This document shows positions 25,214 to 33,209 of a stretch of 64,000 bases of DNA, in pieces. Below the pieces are notes generated by a model. It ran no database searches. It was not told the DNA's origin and was given only the letters and a program-made list of their open reading frames with translations. This DNA comes from Hyphomicrobiales bacterium. Lineage in GTDB: Bacteria; Pseudomonadota; Alphaproteobacteria; Rhizobiales; Aestuariivirgaceae. A program made the translations under genes and the position numbers. Location: contig JADJVV010000001.1 of assembly GCA_016710435.1 (NCBI GenBank), positions 682,001 to 746,000 on the forward strand, given 5' to 3'. Each line of letters starts with the position of its first letter. Position 1 is the first letter of the stretch.

Positions 25214-25687
25214 TTATGCTCCCCTCATTTCCTTGGCGGCGGCCTGAACGGCACGCACGATCTTGTCATAACCCGTGCAGCGGCACAGGTTTCCGGCGAG
25301 GCCGAAGCGGATTTCCTCTTCGCTCGGATCGGGGTTCTTGCTGAGCAGCGCCTTCGCTGCGATCAGGAAACCCGGCGTGCACACACCGCACTGCAAGGCA
25401 GCATGGTCGATGAACTGCTGCTGCAGAGGATGCAGCTTGTCGCCAGTGGCCATGCCTTCGATCGTTTCCAGCGTACGGCCTTCCATTTCCGCGCCGAGGA
25501 CGAGGCACGAGCAGGTGAGCCGGCCATCCACGATCACCGAACATGCGCCGCAATCTCCCGTGCCGCAGCCTTCCTTGGCACCGGTGAGGCCAAGGCGGTT
25601 GCGCAGCACATCGAGCAGCGGTTCATCGGGCTGGCAGGCGTATTCGACCGTGTCGCCGTTGATGGTTGTCTTGACGAGTACGGCCAT
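25214..25687 (-). CDS. (2Fe-2S)-binding small subunit of molybdenum hydroxylase
   Basis: A 157-residue electron-transfer subunit with two [2Fe-2S] clusters. The plant-ferredoxin-type cluster is bound by GCGTGDCGACSV and the downstream TCSCL Cys. The helical domain cluster is bound by CGVCTPGF and CRCTGY. GGAGG nine bases before ATG 25687 decides the start. The FAD-subunit stop lies just upstream, and the large subunit follows after three bases, so the three are made together. It passes electrons from the molybdenum site to FAD. Confidence 0.94.
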   Translation of the reverse strand: MAVLVKTTINGDTVEYACQPDEPLLDVLRNRLGLTGAKEGCGTGDCGACSVIVDGRLTCSCLVLGAEMEGRTLETIEGMATGDKLHPLQQQFIDHAALQCGVCTPGFLIAAKALLSKNPDPSEEEIRFGLAGNLCRCTGYDKIVRAVQAAAKEMRGA

Positions 25688-25689
25688 GA

Positions 25690-26553
25690 TCACTTGCCTC
25701 CTGCGCGGGCATACGCGATTTCAGCGGCCCGGCGCGCCATGACGCCAGCCACTTCGGTTCTGAATTCAACGGTGCCGCGCTTGTCGTCGATGGGACGGCA
25801 GGCGGCGGATGCGGCGGCGGCGAGCTTGGCCTTGGCAGCATCATCGAGCTTCGAGCCGATGATGGCCTTGGCCGCGTCCTTGACCAGCAGCACGGTGGGG
25901 GCGACGGCACCGAGCGCCACGCGCGCCGAGGTGATGACGCCCTTGCCGTCGATTGTCAGATTCACGCCGCAGGAAACGACGGCGATATCCATTTCCGTGC
26001 GCGGAATGAAGCGCAGGTAGGCATCGCCCGACTTGGGCTTCTTGGCGGGAAGTTCGATCGCCTCGACGATCTCGCCCTTCTTGAGCACGGTGCGGCCAAC
26101 GCCGGCCGGCACATCTTCAACGGCGAGCTTGCGCTTGCCCTTCACGCTGGCAAGAACGACCTTGGCCCCGGCGGCAACAAGTGCCGGAACGGCATCGGCG
26201 GCAGGCGAGGCATTGCACAGGTTGCCGGCCATGGTGCAGCGGCCCTGCACCTGCTTCGAGCCGATGAGCTGGGCTGCTTCCACAACGCCAGGCCATGCCT
26301 TCAGCAAAGCGGCGTTTTCCGACAGCGCGACGTTGGGCGTTGCCGCGCCAATGACAAATCCGCTGGCGGTTTTCTTGATGTCGCGCATGCCCTTGATGCG
26401 CTTGATGTCCACCACCAGGTCGGGCTCGACCATGCCAGCCTTCATCTTCACCAGAAGATCGGTTCCACCTGCCAGGACAAAGGCTGTGCCTTTTTCCTTG
26501 GCCAAAAGGGCACAGGCCTCTTTTGTCGTTGCCGGAGATTCGTATCGCATCAT
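25690..26553 (-). CDS. FAD-binding medium subunit of molybdenum hydroxylase
   Basis: A 287-residue FAD subunit. VLAGGTDLLVKMKAG near residue 28 binds the FAD diphosphate, and TMAGNLCNASPAAD near 110 is the second FAD motif. The CO-dehydrogenase-flavoprotein C-terminal domain completes it. It is first in the operon, in the order medium, small, large. Two adjacent ATGs (26553 and 26550) serve equally well as start, with AGG just upstream. The DeoR gene lies upstream on the same strand, 106 bases away; no clear promoter was found in that gap. Confidence 0.92.
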   Translation of the reverse strand: MMRYESPATTKEACALLAKEKGTAFVLAGGTDLLVKMKAGMVEPDLVVDIKRIKGMRDIKKTASGFVIGAATPNVALSENAALLKAWPGVVEAAQLIGSKQVQGRCTMAGNLCNASPAADAVPALVAAGAKVVLASVKGKRKLAVEDVPAGVGRTVLKKGEIVEAIELPAKKPKSGDAYLRFIPRTEMDIAVVSCGVNLTIDGKGVITSARVALGAVAPTVLLVKDAAKAIIGSKLDDAAKAKLAAAASAACRPIDDKRGTVEFRTEVAGVMARRAAEIAYARAGGK

Positions 26554-26659
26554 TCACCTGTTTGGATTGAGAGGTACAGTTTGGTCTATGCGGAGGGGGT
26601 AGGTCAACCGTCTGCGACACCACGGTGCGGGCAGGCGGATTCACCATCGTGCAACAGGC

Positions 26660-27445
26660 TCAGCCGCTCACCGGGGCGCGCGACACATGGAGCTTGACGC
26701 CCGCCTTCTCCAGGGCGGTCAGAAGGTCCGGTGGCGGCATCTCATCGCTGTAGAGGCGGTTGATCTCCGAGAAGTCGCAAACCTTGACGAGGGCCGTCTT
26801 GCCGAACTTGCTGCTGTCCGAGAGGATGATGCGGCTGTCCGAGCGCGACAGCGCCATGCGCGCCAGTTCCGCTTCCTCGAAGGCCATGTCCATGGGACCG
26901 TCGATGGCATGAAGTGCGGCGATTGAAATGAAGGAGTGCCGCACCCTGAAGCGCGAGATGAATTCGACGGCGGGCGGCCCGAAGGCAGCCCCATTGTCGG
27001 CCTTCAACTCGCCGCCGGCCATGTAGACACGGTTTCCGTTCACGGTGGCGAGTGTGCGCGCGATGTCCGACGAATTGGTGACGATGGTGAGGCCGCGGCG
27101 GCTGCGCAGTTCCTGGGCGAAGATGCTGGTGGTGGTGCCGGTGTCGATGATGAGGCTGTCCCCGTCCTCGACCAGCGCCAGGGCGGCCCTGGCAATGCTG
27201 CGCTTCGATTCCGCATTCTCGCGCATGCGCCGCTCGAACGGCGCCTCCCCCACATGATGCGGCAGGGCAAGCGAGCCATGGAGCTTGAGCACGTCGCCCC
27301 GCTCTTCCAGTTGCCGGGCATCGCGCCGCACCGTTTCCTCCGAGACGCCGAGCGTCTTGGCCAGTTCGGCCACGCTGAGGGTGCCCTGCTGGGCGATGAG
27401 ACCCATGATTTGACCGAGTCTGACAGAGATTTTGTGGTTTGCCAT
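26660..27445 (-). CDS. DeoR/GlpR-family transcriptional regulator
   Basis: A 261-residue repressor-type protein. The DeoR helix-turn-helix occupies residues 1-55 (LSVAELAKTLGVSEETVRRDARQLE, cited in part). The sensor domain contains DTGTTTSIFA and TNSSDIA, the sugar-phosphate-binding pattern of DeoR proteins, and ends with a typical LSDSSKFGK. A much longer open frame exists upstream, but MANHKISVRLGQI is the normal family start. It is divergent from the kinase/dehydrogenase operon, and repeated TGTTGA/TCAACA hexamers lie between them. Confidence 0.9.
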   Translation of the reverse strand: MANHKISVRLGQIMGLIAQQGTLSVAELAKTLGVSEETVRRDARQLEERGDVLKLHGSLALPHHVGEAPFERRMRENAESKRSIARAALALVEDGDSLIIDTGTTTSIFAQELRSRRGLTIVTNSSDIARTLATVNGNRVYMAGGELKADNGAAFGPPAVEFISRFRVRHSFISIAALHAIDGPMDMAFEEAELARMALSRSDSRIILSDSSKFGKTALVKVCDFSEINRLYSDEMPPPDLLTALEKAGVKLHVSRAPVSG

Positions 27446-27463
27446 CGGCTGAATGTGGTTTTC

Positions 27464-27542
27464 TGTTGATTTTTCGCAGTCAATGCAACAGTTGAACACG
27501 CAAATTGGCGTTAAATCAACAAAAAAATTCATAGTTTCAACA
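27464..27542. promoter_or_regulatory. candidate DeoR operator cluster
   Basis: This AT-rich stretch holds TGTTGA (27464-27469), the palindrome CAACAGTTG (27486-27494), TCAACA (27516-27521) and TCAACA (27537-27542). The last two are 21 bases apart, two helical turns. The last copy ends six bases before the -35 of the rightward promoter. Confidence 0.45.
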
Positions 27543-27548
27543 AAGGAA

Positions 27549-27576
27549 TTGACGCCGCAAGCGAAAGCAGTAGCGT
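27549..27576 (+). promoter_or_regulatory. candidate promoter of the kinase/dehydrogenase operon
   Basis: TTGACG (27549-27554), a 16-base spacer, TAGCGT (27571-27576). The predicted start near 27583 gives a leader of about 218 bases before ATG 27801, which holds the structured element described next. Confidence 0.4.
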
Positions 27577-27607
27577 CGCATCTGTGCCCGGGCTCCTTGT
27601 GAGTTTG

Positions 27608-27761
27608 GGCATTCTGGGAGCCACCCTCCTCCGGGGGCACCTCACACATCTGAGCACGCCCCCGGTCAGGTGGATGAGGTGGCTGGAGAAATCCAGCGGT
27701 GGCTTCCCTGCCATTTCTGCCATCTCCCAATCGCGCAACCTGCAACCCCGGGGGCTTTTTT
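27608..27761 (+). ncRNA. candidate structured leader RNA, riboswitch-like attenuator
   Basis: The leader can form closing helix P1: GGCA and GGGAGCCACC (608-611, 616-625) with GGTGGC, one bulged T, TCCCTGCC (698-712). Inside, P2 pairs CCGGGGGC (631-638) with GCCCCCGG (658-665). P3 is GCTGGA, GAAA, TCCAGC (682-697), a GNRA hairpin that abuts P1. ACCTCA in the P2 loop (639-644) pairs with TGAGGT (675-680), an H-type pseudoknot whose 3' strand nearly abuts P3. Downstream, CCGGGGGC recurs exactly (748-755) and six T follow. The P2 3' strand can thus pair with either copy, giving read-through or a terminator. (Positions are the last three digits of 27xxx.) It matches no class I can name; a small stand-alone RNA is the alternative. 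Confidence 0.42.
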
Positions 27762-27800
27762 CTCCCATGCCGTTCCGACCGAAACACCAGAAGCAGCCCC

Positions 27801-28703
27801 ATGGCTGATCTTCCCTCCCACGACATGGCGGATGTGGAACAGGCCGTTCGCGGCCTTTCGCTGTGGCAGGGCATCCGGAGCATGACGCCGCTGAAGGGTG
27901 GCGTGAGCAATGCCGCCTTCGTGGTGGATGATGCCACGGGACGTTTCGTGGCCCGTGTCGGCGCCGACTACCCGTTCCACCAGGTCTCCCGCGCCCGTGA
28001 AGCCCATGCCCACCGCGCCGCCTTCGAGGCAGGGCTCTCGCCCGAACTCGTCTTCGCCCGCGACGGCGTGATGGTGGTGCGCTTCATCGAAGCCCGCACC
28101 TTCGGCGAACCTGACGTGCGCCAGGATTGGCAGCGCTGCCTCGACCTCGTCATGCGTACCCACCGGGACATGGGCCACCGCATCCACGGTCAAGGCGCCA
28201 TCTTCTGGGTGTTCCAGATCCTGCGCGACTATGCCGAGACGCTGCGCATTGCCCATCACCGCAGTACGCCGCGCCTGCAGGACTGGATGAAGATCACCGA
28301 TGGCCTCGAAGCCGCCCAGGTGCCGCTGCCTGTGATCTTCGGCCACCACGACCTTCTGCCCACCAACTTCATGGCGGATGACAAGCGCCTCTGGCTCATC
28401 GACTGGGAATACGGTGCCTTCGGCACGGCCATGTTCGACCTCGCCAACATTGCCGCCGCCAACAGTTTCGATGCCGCCATGGAAGCGGAGATGCTGCGCG
28501 CCTATTTCGGCAAGGCCCCGGACCTTGCCCTCTCTCGTGCCTACTATGCCATGAAGGTGGCCGCCGCTCTGCGCGAGGCCATGTGGGGCATGATTTCCGA
28601 ACTGTTCCTCGCCGCACCGGGCGTCGATTACGTGGCCTATGCGGCTGAATATGTCGGCCGCTTCGAGGCCATCCACGCCGCCTACAGCAAGGACTTTGCC
28701 TGA
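27801..28703 (+). CDS. aminoglycoside phosphotransferase/choline kinase-family protein
   Basis: A 300-residue small-molecule kinase-like protein. The nucleotide loop region is LKGGVSNAAFVV, the catalytic loop GHHDLLPTNFM near residue 193 (HxDxxxxN pattern) and the metal-binding LIDWEYGAFG near 210. This resembles choline/ethanolamine and thiamine kinases more than antibiotic kinases. The start MADLPSHDMAD was chosen because upstream in-frame residues are not family-like. Its stop is directly followed by the dehydrogenase ATG, so both are cotranscribed. A substrate such as choline or a related amine would suit that neighbour, but this is inference. Confidence 0.82.
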   Translation: MADLPSHDMADVEQAVRGLSLWQGIRSMTPLKGGVSNAAFVVDDATGRFVARVGADYPFHQVSRAREAHAHRAAFEAGLSPELVFARDGVMVVRFIEARTFGEPDVRQDWQRCLDLVMRTHRDMGHRIHGQGAIFWVFQILRDYAETLRIAHHRSTPRLQDWMKITDGLEAAQVPLPVIFGHHDLLPTNFMADDKRLWLIDWEYGAFGTAMFDLANIAAANSFDAAMEAEMLRAYFGKAPDLALSRAYYAMKVAAALREAMWGMISELFLAAPGVDYVAYAAEYVGRFEAIHAAYSKDFA

Positions 28704-31151
28704 ATGACGACTGCGCTTCCCAGCCATGCCGATGCCGTCGTGATCGGCGGCGGCATCATCGGCTGCTCCACCGCCTATCATCTGGCGCGCGACCACAAGC
28801 TGAAGGTGGTGCTGCTCGAACAGAACCGCCTCACCTCCGGCTCCACCTGGCATGCGGCGGGACTGGTGGGCCAGTTGCGCTCTTCGGCGTCGATCACCCA
28901 GGTGCTGAAATATTCGGTTGATCTCTACAAGAAGCTGGAAGCCGAAACGGGGCTGCAGACCGGTTGGAAGATGACCGGGTGCCTGCGCCTCGCCACCACG
29001 CCCGACCGCTGGACCGAATACAAGCGGCTCGCCACCACGGCCCAGAGCTTCGGCATGGAGATGCATCTCCTCTCTCCCGCCGAGGTGAAAAAGATGTGGC
29101 CGCTGATGAAGGTCGATGACCTCGTCGGCGCAAGTTTCCTTCCGACCGACGGACAGGCCTCGCCCTCCGACATCACCCAGGCGCTGGCCAAGGGCGCGCG
29201 CATGCACGGTACCACCATCGTCGAGCAGGCGCGTGTCGAAGGCTTCGACATGGCCAACAACCGCATCACCGCCGTGCGCACCACCAAGGGCACCATCACC
29301 ACAGAGAAAGTCGTCAACTGCGGCGGCATGTGGGCACGGCAGATCGGCGTGATGGCGGGAGTGAATGTCCCGCTGCAACCGGTGAAGCACCAATATGTCG
29401 TCACCGAGAAGATTCCCGGCCTCTCGCCGGATGCCGCGACGATCCGAGACCCCGACCTCCTCACCTACTTCAAGGAGGAAGTGGGCGGCCTTGTCTTCGG
29501 GGGCTACGAACCTGATCCCATCGCCTGGACCGATGGCGACGTGCCATCGACCTTCGAGTTCCAGTTGTTCGAGGATGACTTCGAGCATTTCGAGCAGCAC
29601 ATGGAAGCGGCCCTGCGCCGCGTGCCGGCGCTGGCCAAGGCCGGCATCAAGCAGATGATCAACGGACCGGAGAGCTTCACGCCCGACGGCAACTTCATCC
29701 TCGGCCAGGCGCCGGAATGCGCCAACATGTTTGTGGGCGCAGGCTTCAATGCCTTCGGCATCGCCTCGGGCGGCGGCGCGGGCTGGGTGCTGGCGGACTG
29801 GGTGGCGCGCAACGAAGCGCCCATGGACCTGTGGACCGTGGACATCCGCCGCTTCGCAAGCCTTCATGAGGACCGCGGCTTCGTGCGCGAGCGCACGCTG
29901 GAGGCCTATGGCAAGCATTACACCATTGCCTACCCCCACGAAGAATATGAGAGCGGGCGGCCCTATCTCGTTTCGCCGCTCTATGAACGGCTGAAGGCGC
30001 GTGGCGCCTGCTTCGGTGCGAAGCTCGGCTGGGAACGCCCCAACTGGTTCGCCGACACCGGCCAGGTGGCCCGCGATGAATATGCCATGGGGCGGCAGAA
30101 CTGGTTCGCCAATGCCGGTGCCGAACACAAGGCCGTGCGCGAACGCGCAGGCCTGTTCGACCAGTCGTCCTTCGCCAAGTTCGAACTGAAGGGCAAGGAC
30201 GCCACTGCTGCACTGGAATGGATCTGCGCCAACCGCATTTCAAAACCCGTAGGCAGCGTCGTCTACACGCAGATGCTGAACTCGCGCGGCGGGATTGAAT
30301 GCGACCTGACGGTGACGCGGCTTGCCGATGACCATTACTACGTCGTCACCGGCACGGGCTTCCGCACCCACGACTTCCACTGGATCAAGGACCATGCACC
30401 GGACGGCACCGCCTGCAGCCTCAGCGACGTGACCGAAGCCTGGGGCACGCTGGTGCTGATGGGACCCGCGGCCCGCGGCATTCTCTCCGCCGTCACGGCC
30501 GATGATATATCCAATGCGGCCTTCCCCTTCGCGCAGGCCCGCGAGATCACGGTGGCCGGCCAGCCCGTTCGGGCGCTCCGCGTCACCTATGTGGGTGAAC
30601 TGGGGTGGGAGCTTCATGTGCCCGTGACTGGCATTGGCGCGGTATTCGACGCCCTCATGCAGGCGGGTGAACCCCGTGGCCTGGCACTCGCTGGCTACCG
30701 CGCGCTGGAATCGCTGCGGCTGGAAAAGGGCTATCGCGCCTGGTCGTCCGACATCACGCCCAACGACACGCCCTTCGAGGCGGGCCTCGGTTGGGCGGTG
30801 AAGCTGAAGGGCAATGGCGATTTCCTTGGCCGCAAGGCGCTGGAGGAAAAGGCGGGCCAGCCCCTGAAGAAGATGCTGACCGGCTTCACCACCACGCGCG
30901 AAGACATCGTGCTGGTGGGCCGCGAGACCATCCTCCGCAACGGCCAGTTTGCGGGCTACCTCACAAGTGGCGGCTACGGCTACACCGTGGGCCGGCCCAT
31001 CGGCTTCGGCTATGTGCGCCATCCCGATGGCGTGACGGCGGACTACGTGATGAACGGAAGCTACGAACTCGTCGTCGCCAAGGAAACCGTGAAGGCCGTG
31101 CCCCACCTTGGACCGCTGGTCGATCCGGAGAACAAGCGGATCAAGGCATAG
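28704..31151 (+). CDS. dimethylglycine/sarcosine dehydrogenase-like FAD protein with GcvT domain
   Basis: An 815-residue two-domain enzyme. The FAD-dependent amine oxidoreductase half starts with VVIGGGIIGCSTAYHLA; SGSTWHAAGL holds the His that binds FAD covalently in dimethylglycine dehydrogenase. From about residue 430 there is a GcvT-like aminomethyltransferase domain (GLFDQSSFAKF, GGIECDLTVTR, YVGELGWELH), which transfers the released one-carbon unit to tetrahydrofolate. Family members demethylate dimethylglycine or sarcosine during choline and betaine breakdown. The precise substrate is unproven. It follows the kinase gene with no gap and converges on the next gene three bases later. Confidence 0.88.
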   Translation: MTTALPSHADAVVIGGGIIGCSTAYHLARDHKLKVVLLEQNRLTSGSTWHAAGLVGQLRSSASITQVLKYSVDLYKKLEAETGLQTGWKMTGCLRLATTPDRWTEYKRLATTAQSFGMEMHLLSPAEVKKMWPLMKVDDLVGASFLPTDGQASPSDITQALAKGARMHGTTIVEQARVEGFDMANNRITAVRTTKGTITTEKVVNCGGMWARQIGVMAGVNVPLQPVKHQYVVTEKIPGLSPDAATIRDPDLLTYFKEEVGGLVFGGYEPDPIAWTDGDVPSTFEFQLFEDDFEHFEQHMEAALRRVPALAKAGIKQMINGPESFTPDGNFILGQAPECANMFVGAGFNAFGIASGGGAGWVLADWVARNEAPMDLWTVDIRRFASLHEDRGFVRERTLEAYGKHYTIAYPHEEYESGRPYLVSPLYERLKARGACFGAKLGWERPNWFADTGQVARDEYAMGRQNWFANAGAEHKAVRERAGLFDQSSFAKFELKGKDATAALEWICANRISKPVGSVVYTQMLNSRGGIECDLTVTRLADDHYYVVTGTGFRTHDFHWIKDHAPDGTACSLSDVTEAWGTLVLMGPAARGILSAVTADDISNAAFPFAQAREITVAGQPVRALRVTYVGELGWELHVPVTGIGAVFDALMQAGEPRGLALAGYRALESLRLEKGYRAWSSDITPNDTPFEAGLGWAVKLKGNGDFLGRKALEEKAGQPLKKMLTGFTTTREDIVLVGRETILRNGQFAGYLTSGGYGYTVGRPIGFGYVRHPDGVTADYVMNGSYELVVAKETVKAVPHLGPLVDPENKRIKA

Positions 31152-31154
31152 CAC

Positions 31155-32300
31155 TCACTTCGCCGCCATGCAGGCCTGGTAGCGTTTCTCCACGCTTTCC
31201 GCGAACAGACGGGTGGTCATGCTATGGCGGATTTTGGGGCTTGAGAGCTTGATCACGGGAAGGATGGCGAAGACCGGCTGCCTGCCGGTCTTGCGGGCAT
31301 AGGCGCCGCGGAACGCCGTGAATGTCCGTGTGCTGACGAAATCGGCGTTCTTCTCGTGTGACAGGTCGTCCCTGATTTCTGCGTCCGTGAGGCCCAGCGC
31401 AAGTTTTTTGCTGGCCGCCCGCGCCGCCTTCTCGCTGCTGGTGACGGCAGAGAGGACTTCGCCTGCCTTGCCGTAGCGCAGCAGGTCGCCATCCAATGCC
31501 AGGTCAGTCCCCGCCAGCGTAGCGAGCACCTGCTGGAAGGCCGCGTTGCGGCTGGCGTAGCGGCCGGCATTGTAATCCGCGAAACGGTAGATCTTGCGGG
31601 CATAGCCCGTCTCGTAGGCCAGCAACTGTGGCACGCCGTAGTAGAGCCCGCCTTGCCGTGTGTAGAGCTGGTCGCGCACCGCATAGACATCATCCAGCAT
31701 CATCGGCAGCCAGCGCCGCCGCCGCGCCAGGTCGAGTGCGAACTTCACCGAAACCTGCATGGAGCCTGCCGTGTCGATCTCGTTCTTGTCCTCGATGAGG
31801 CGATTGAGAAGCCCAAGCTGCACGACTTCCGACAAGCCCGACTTTTGCCCGGCATGGTCGATGAGCGCACGGTAGACGAGATCGAGGTCGCGCTCCGTCC
31901 GCGCCGCACGGATGCGGGCCATGAAGCTGGCCTGCGGCGACGGATTGCGTTCGAGCCAGCGCAGCGCCACGCCGCCGGCGACAGGAACCTTGCCGAGCTT
32001 CACCCGCAAGGCCTGTTCCGACAACTTGCCAAGGCCCGGCACGGCGGGATCGGCGACGAAGCCCGACTCCTGGTCAACGACGGCAATGACGGCGCAGACA
32101 TTCTCGCGGCCCGGATCAAGCTGGTGCATGGTGAGCGCGCTGATGAGATCGATGGCCCAGCCTTCGGCGTCACCGACGTTCTTTTCCGCATGCCGGATGA
32201 GCCGGGCCGTTTCACCCACGCCCATGCTTCCGGCGGCGGGCGCAGGCCCTCCCCCCAGCAGCAGTGCAATGACAAATAGGAGAAGTCGCCCCGGTTGCAT
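31155..32300 (-). CDS. DUF1615-like exported protein, lysozyme-like features
   Basis: A 381-residue protein with an N-terminal signal peptide (hydrophobic to about residue 23, PAPAAG). The segment ENVCAVIAVVDQESGF near 70 resembles DUF1615 proteins as I recall them. The Glu in DQESGF, the later AGSMQVSVKFA and ADYNAGRYASRN follow the pattern of soluble lytic transglycosylases, so a role in cell-wall cleavage is possible. That reading is inference and no activity is known to me for the family. No ribosome binding site is clear before ATG 32300. Confidence 0.6.
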   Translation of the reverse strand: MQPGRLLLFVIALLLGGGPAPAAGSMGVGETARLIRHAEKNVGDAEGWAIDLISALTMHQLDPGRENVCAVIAVVDQESGFVADPAVPGLGKLSEQALRVKLGKVPVAGGVALRWLERNPSPQASFMARIRAARTERDLDLVYRALIDHAGQKSGLSEVVQLGLLNRLIEDKNEIDTAGSMQVSVKFALDLARRRRWLPMMLDDVYAVRDQLYTRQGGLYYGVPQLLAYETGYARKIYRFADYNAGRYASRNAAFQQVLATLAGTDLALDGDLLRYGKAGEVLSAVTSSEKAARAASKKLALGLTDAEIRDDLSHEKNADFVSTRTFTAFRGAYARKTGRQPVFAILPVIKLSSPKIRHSMTTRLFAESVEKRYQACMAAK

Positions 32301-32355
32301 GGTGCCGCACTAACACGAAAATTGTGGTGCAGCCATGTCCGCCACAGCGCTGGCG

Positions 32356-33132
32356 TCAGAGAAGCGCGAGCCCGCCCTGCCGCTCCACATCCTCTTCAAG
32401 ACGCAGAATGGCGTCATAGTCCGAGGGCTTTGTTGCGGTGAAGCCGCAGATCATCAGCCTGGCGCGCACATCCGCAAGCTCCGTATCTGCACAGCAGGCC
32501 GCCACGGCCTCCTGCCAGCGCCGGGGATCGGCTTCGCGCGTCACGTATGGGAGCCCCGGAACAAGGGGGGACTGCCCGACCACATGCAAATCTTCCAGAA
32601 GTTCCGGATGAAAGCGCCGCGCATATTCCACGCACACGGCATCAATGGCGCAGACATCAGCACCGCCCGCTTGCAGCAGGGCGAGAGACTTGAGGTGGCC
32701 GCCGGACAGCACCACCCGGCCGAAGAACTGTCCATCGCGCGCGTGCCCGGCGAAGAACGCCTTCAGCGCCAGCATGCCCGACATGGAATCCGGCGTGTTC
32801 ACCGCCGCCGTGGCATCGCGATAGTCGGCAGGCGGACGCTCGCCGCGCGCAAAGACAAAGCTGCGGTAGCGGAAGCCCTCGCACCCCGGCACGGCAGAAT
32901 GGGGCGTCCCCACCAGGGTGAGCGCGCCCCGGAAACCGTGGGTGAAGGGATAGCCGCAGGTCTGGCTGAAAACGAGGTCGCTCCGCGCCCATGCACCCAT
33001 GTAATCCTCAGGGCGCGACAGGGCCACCGCCACACCCGCCCGCCGCGCGATGGCGGCCCACCACGCATCCGTGGCGTCACGGGCTTCGGGAAAGTCATAC
33101 ATCTGCAGGGTTGCGAACATCGGAAACGACAT
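32356..33132 (-). CDS. PhnD-like phosphate/phosphonate-binding family protein
   Basis: A 258-residue protein with a periplasmic-binding-protein type 2 fold of the PhnD group. Features are DLVFSQTCGYPF near residue 52, a serine/threonine-rich ligand loop NTPDSMSGMLAL near 111, and AIDAVCVEYA. It has no signal peptide and no permease or ATPase gene beside it, so it is unlikely to serve a classical transporter from this locus. It may be a cytosolic sensor, or it may have lost its export signal. It is divergent from the desaturase gene. Confidence 0.72.
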   Translation of the reverse strand: MSFPMFATLQMYDFPEARDATDAWWAAIARRAGVAVALSRPEDYMGAWARSDLVFSQTCGYPFTHGFRGALTLVGTPHSAVPGCEGFRYRSFVFARGERPPADYRDATAAVNTPDSMSGMLALKAFFAGHARDGQFFGRVVLSGGHLKSLALLQAGGADVCAIDAVCVEYARRFHPELLEDLHVVGQSPLVPGLPYVTREADPRRWQEAVAACCADTELADVRARLMICGFTATKPSDYDAILRLEEDVERQGGLALL

Positions 33133-33175
33133 GGCCCGATTTTGGCATGGCCGACAACTGGTGAATTTTGTTGCA

Positions 33176-33204
33176 TTGCGACGTGGGGTTTGCGCCGTTA
33201 AAAT
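33176..33204 (+). promoter_or_regulatory. candidate leaderless promoter of the desaturase-selO operon
   Basis: TTGCGA (33176-33181), a 17-base spacer, TAAAAT (33199-33204), then five bases to ATG 33210. The predicted transcription start coincides with the start codon, and no Shine-Dalgarno sequence is present. Confidence 0.5.
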
Positions 33205-33209
33205 ATGGC

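Noticed and set aside
27577..27800. Glycine riboswitch, SRP RNA, 6S RNA or tmRNA as explanation of the leader
   Set aside because: The conserved core sequences of these RNAs, such as the glycine aptamer GCCGAAGG, the SRP GGAAG domain or the tmRNA TTCGA loop, are absent. 6S is a single long hairpin rather than a three-way junction.
27666..30128. An 820-codon minus-strand open frame that reaches into the structured leader
   Set aside because: Opposite the kinase and dehydrogenase genes and of antisense composition. Its end in the leader does not indicate coding there.
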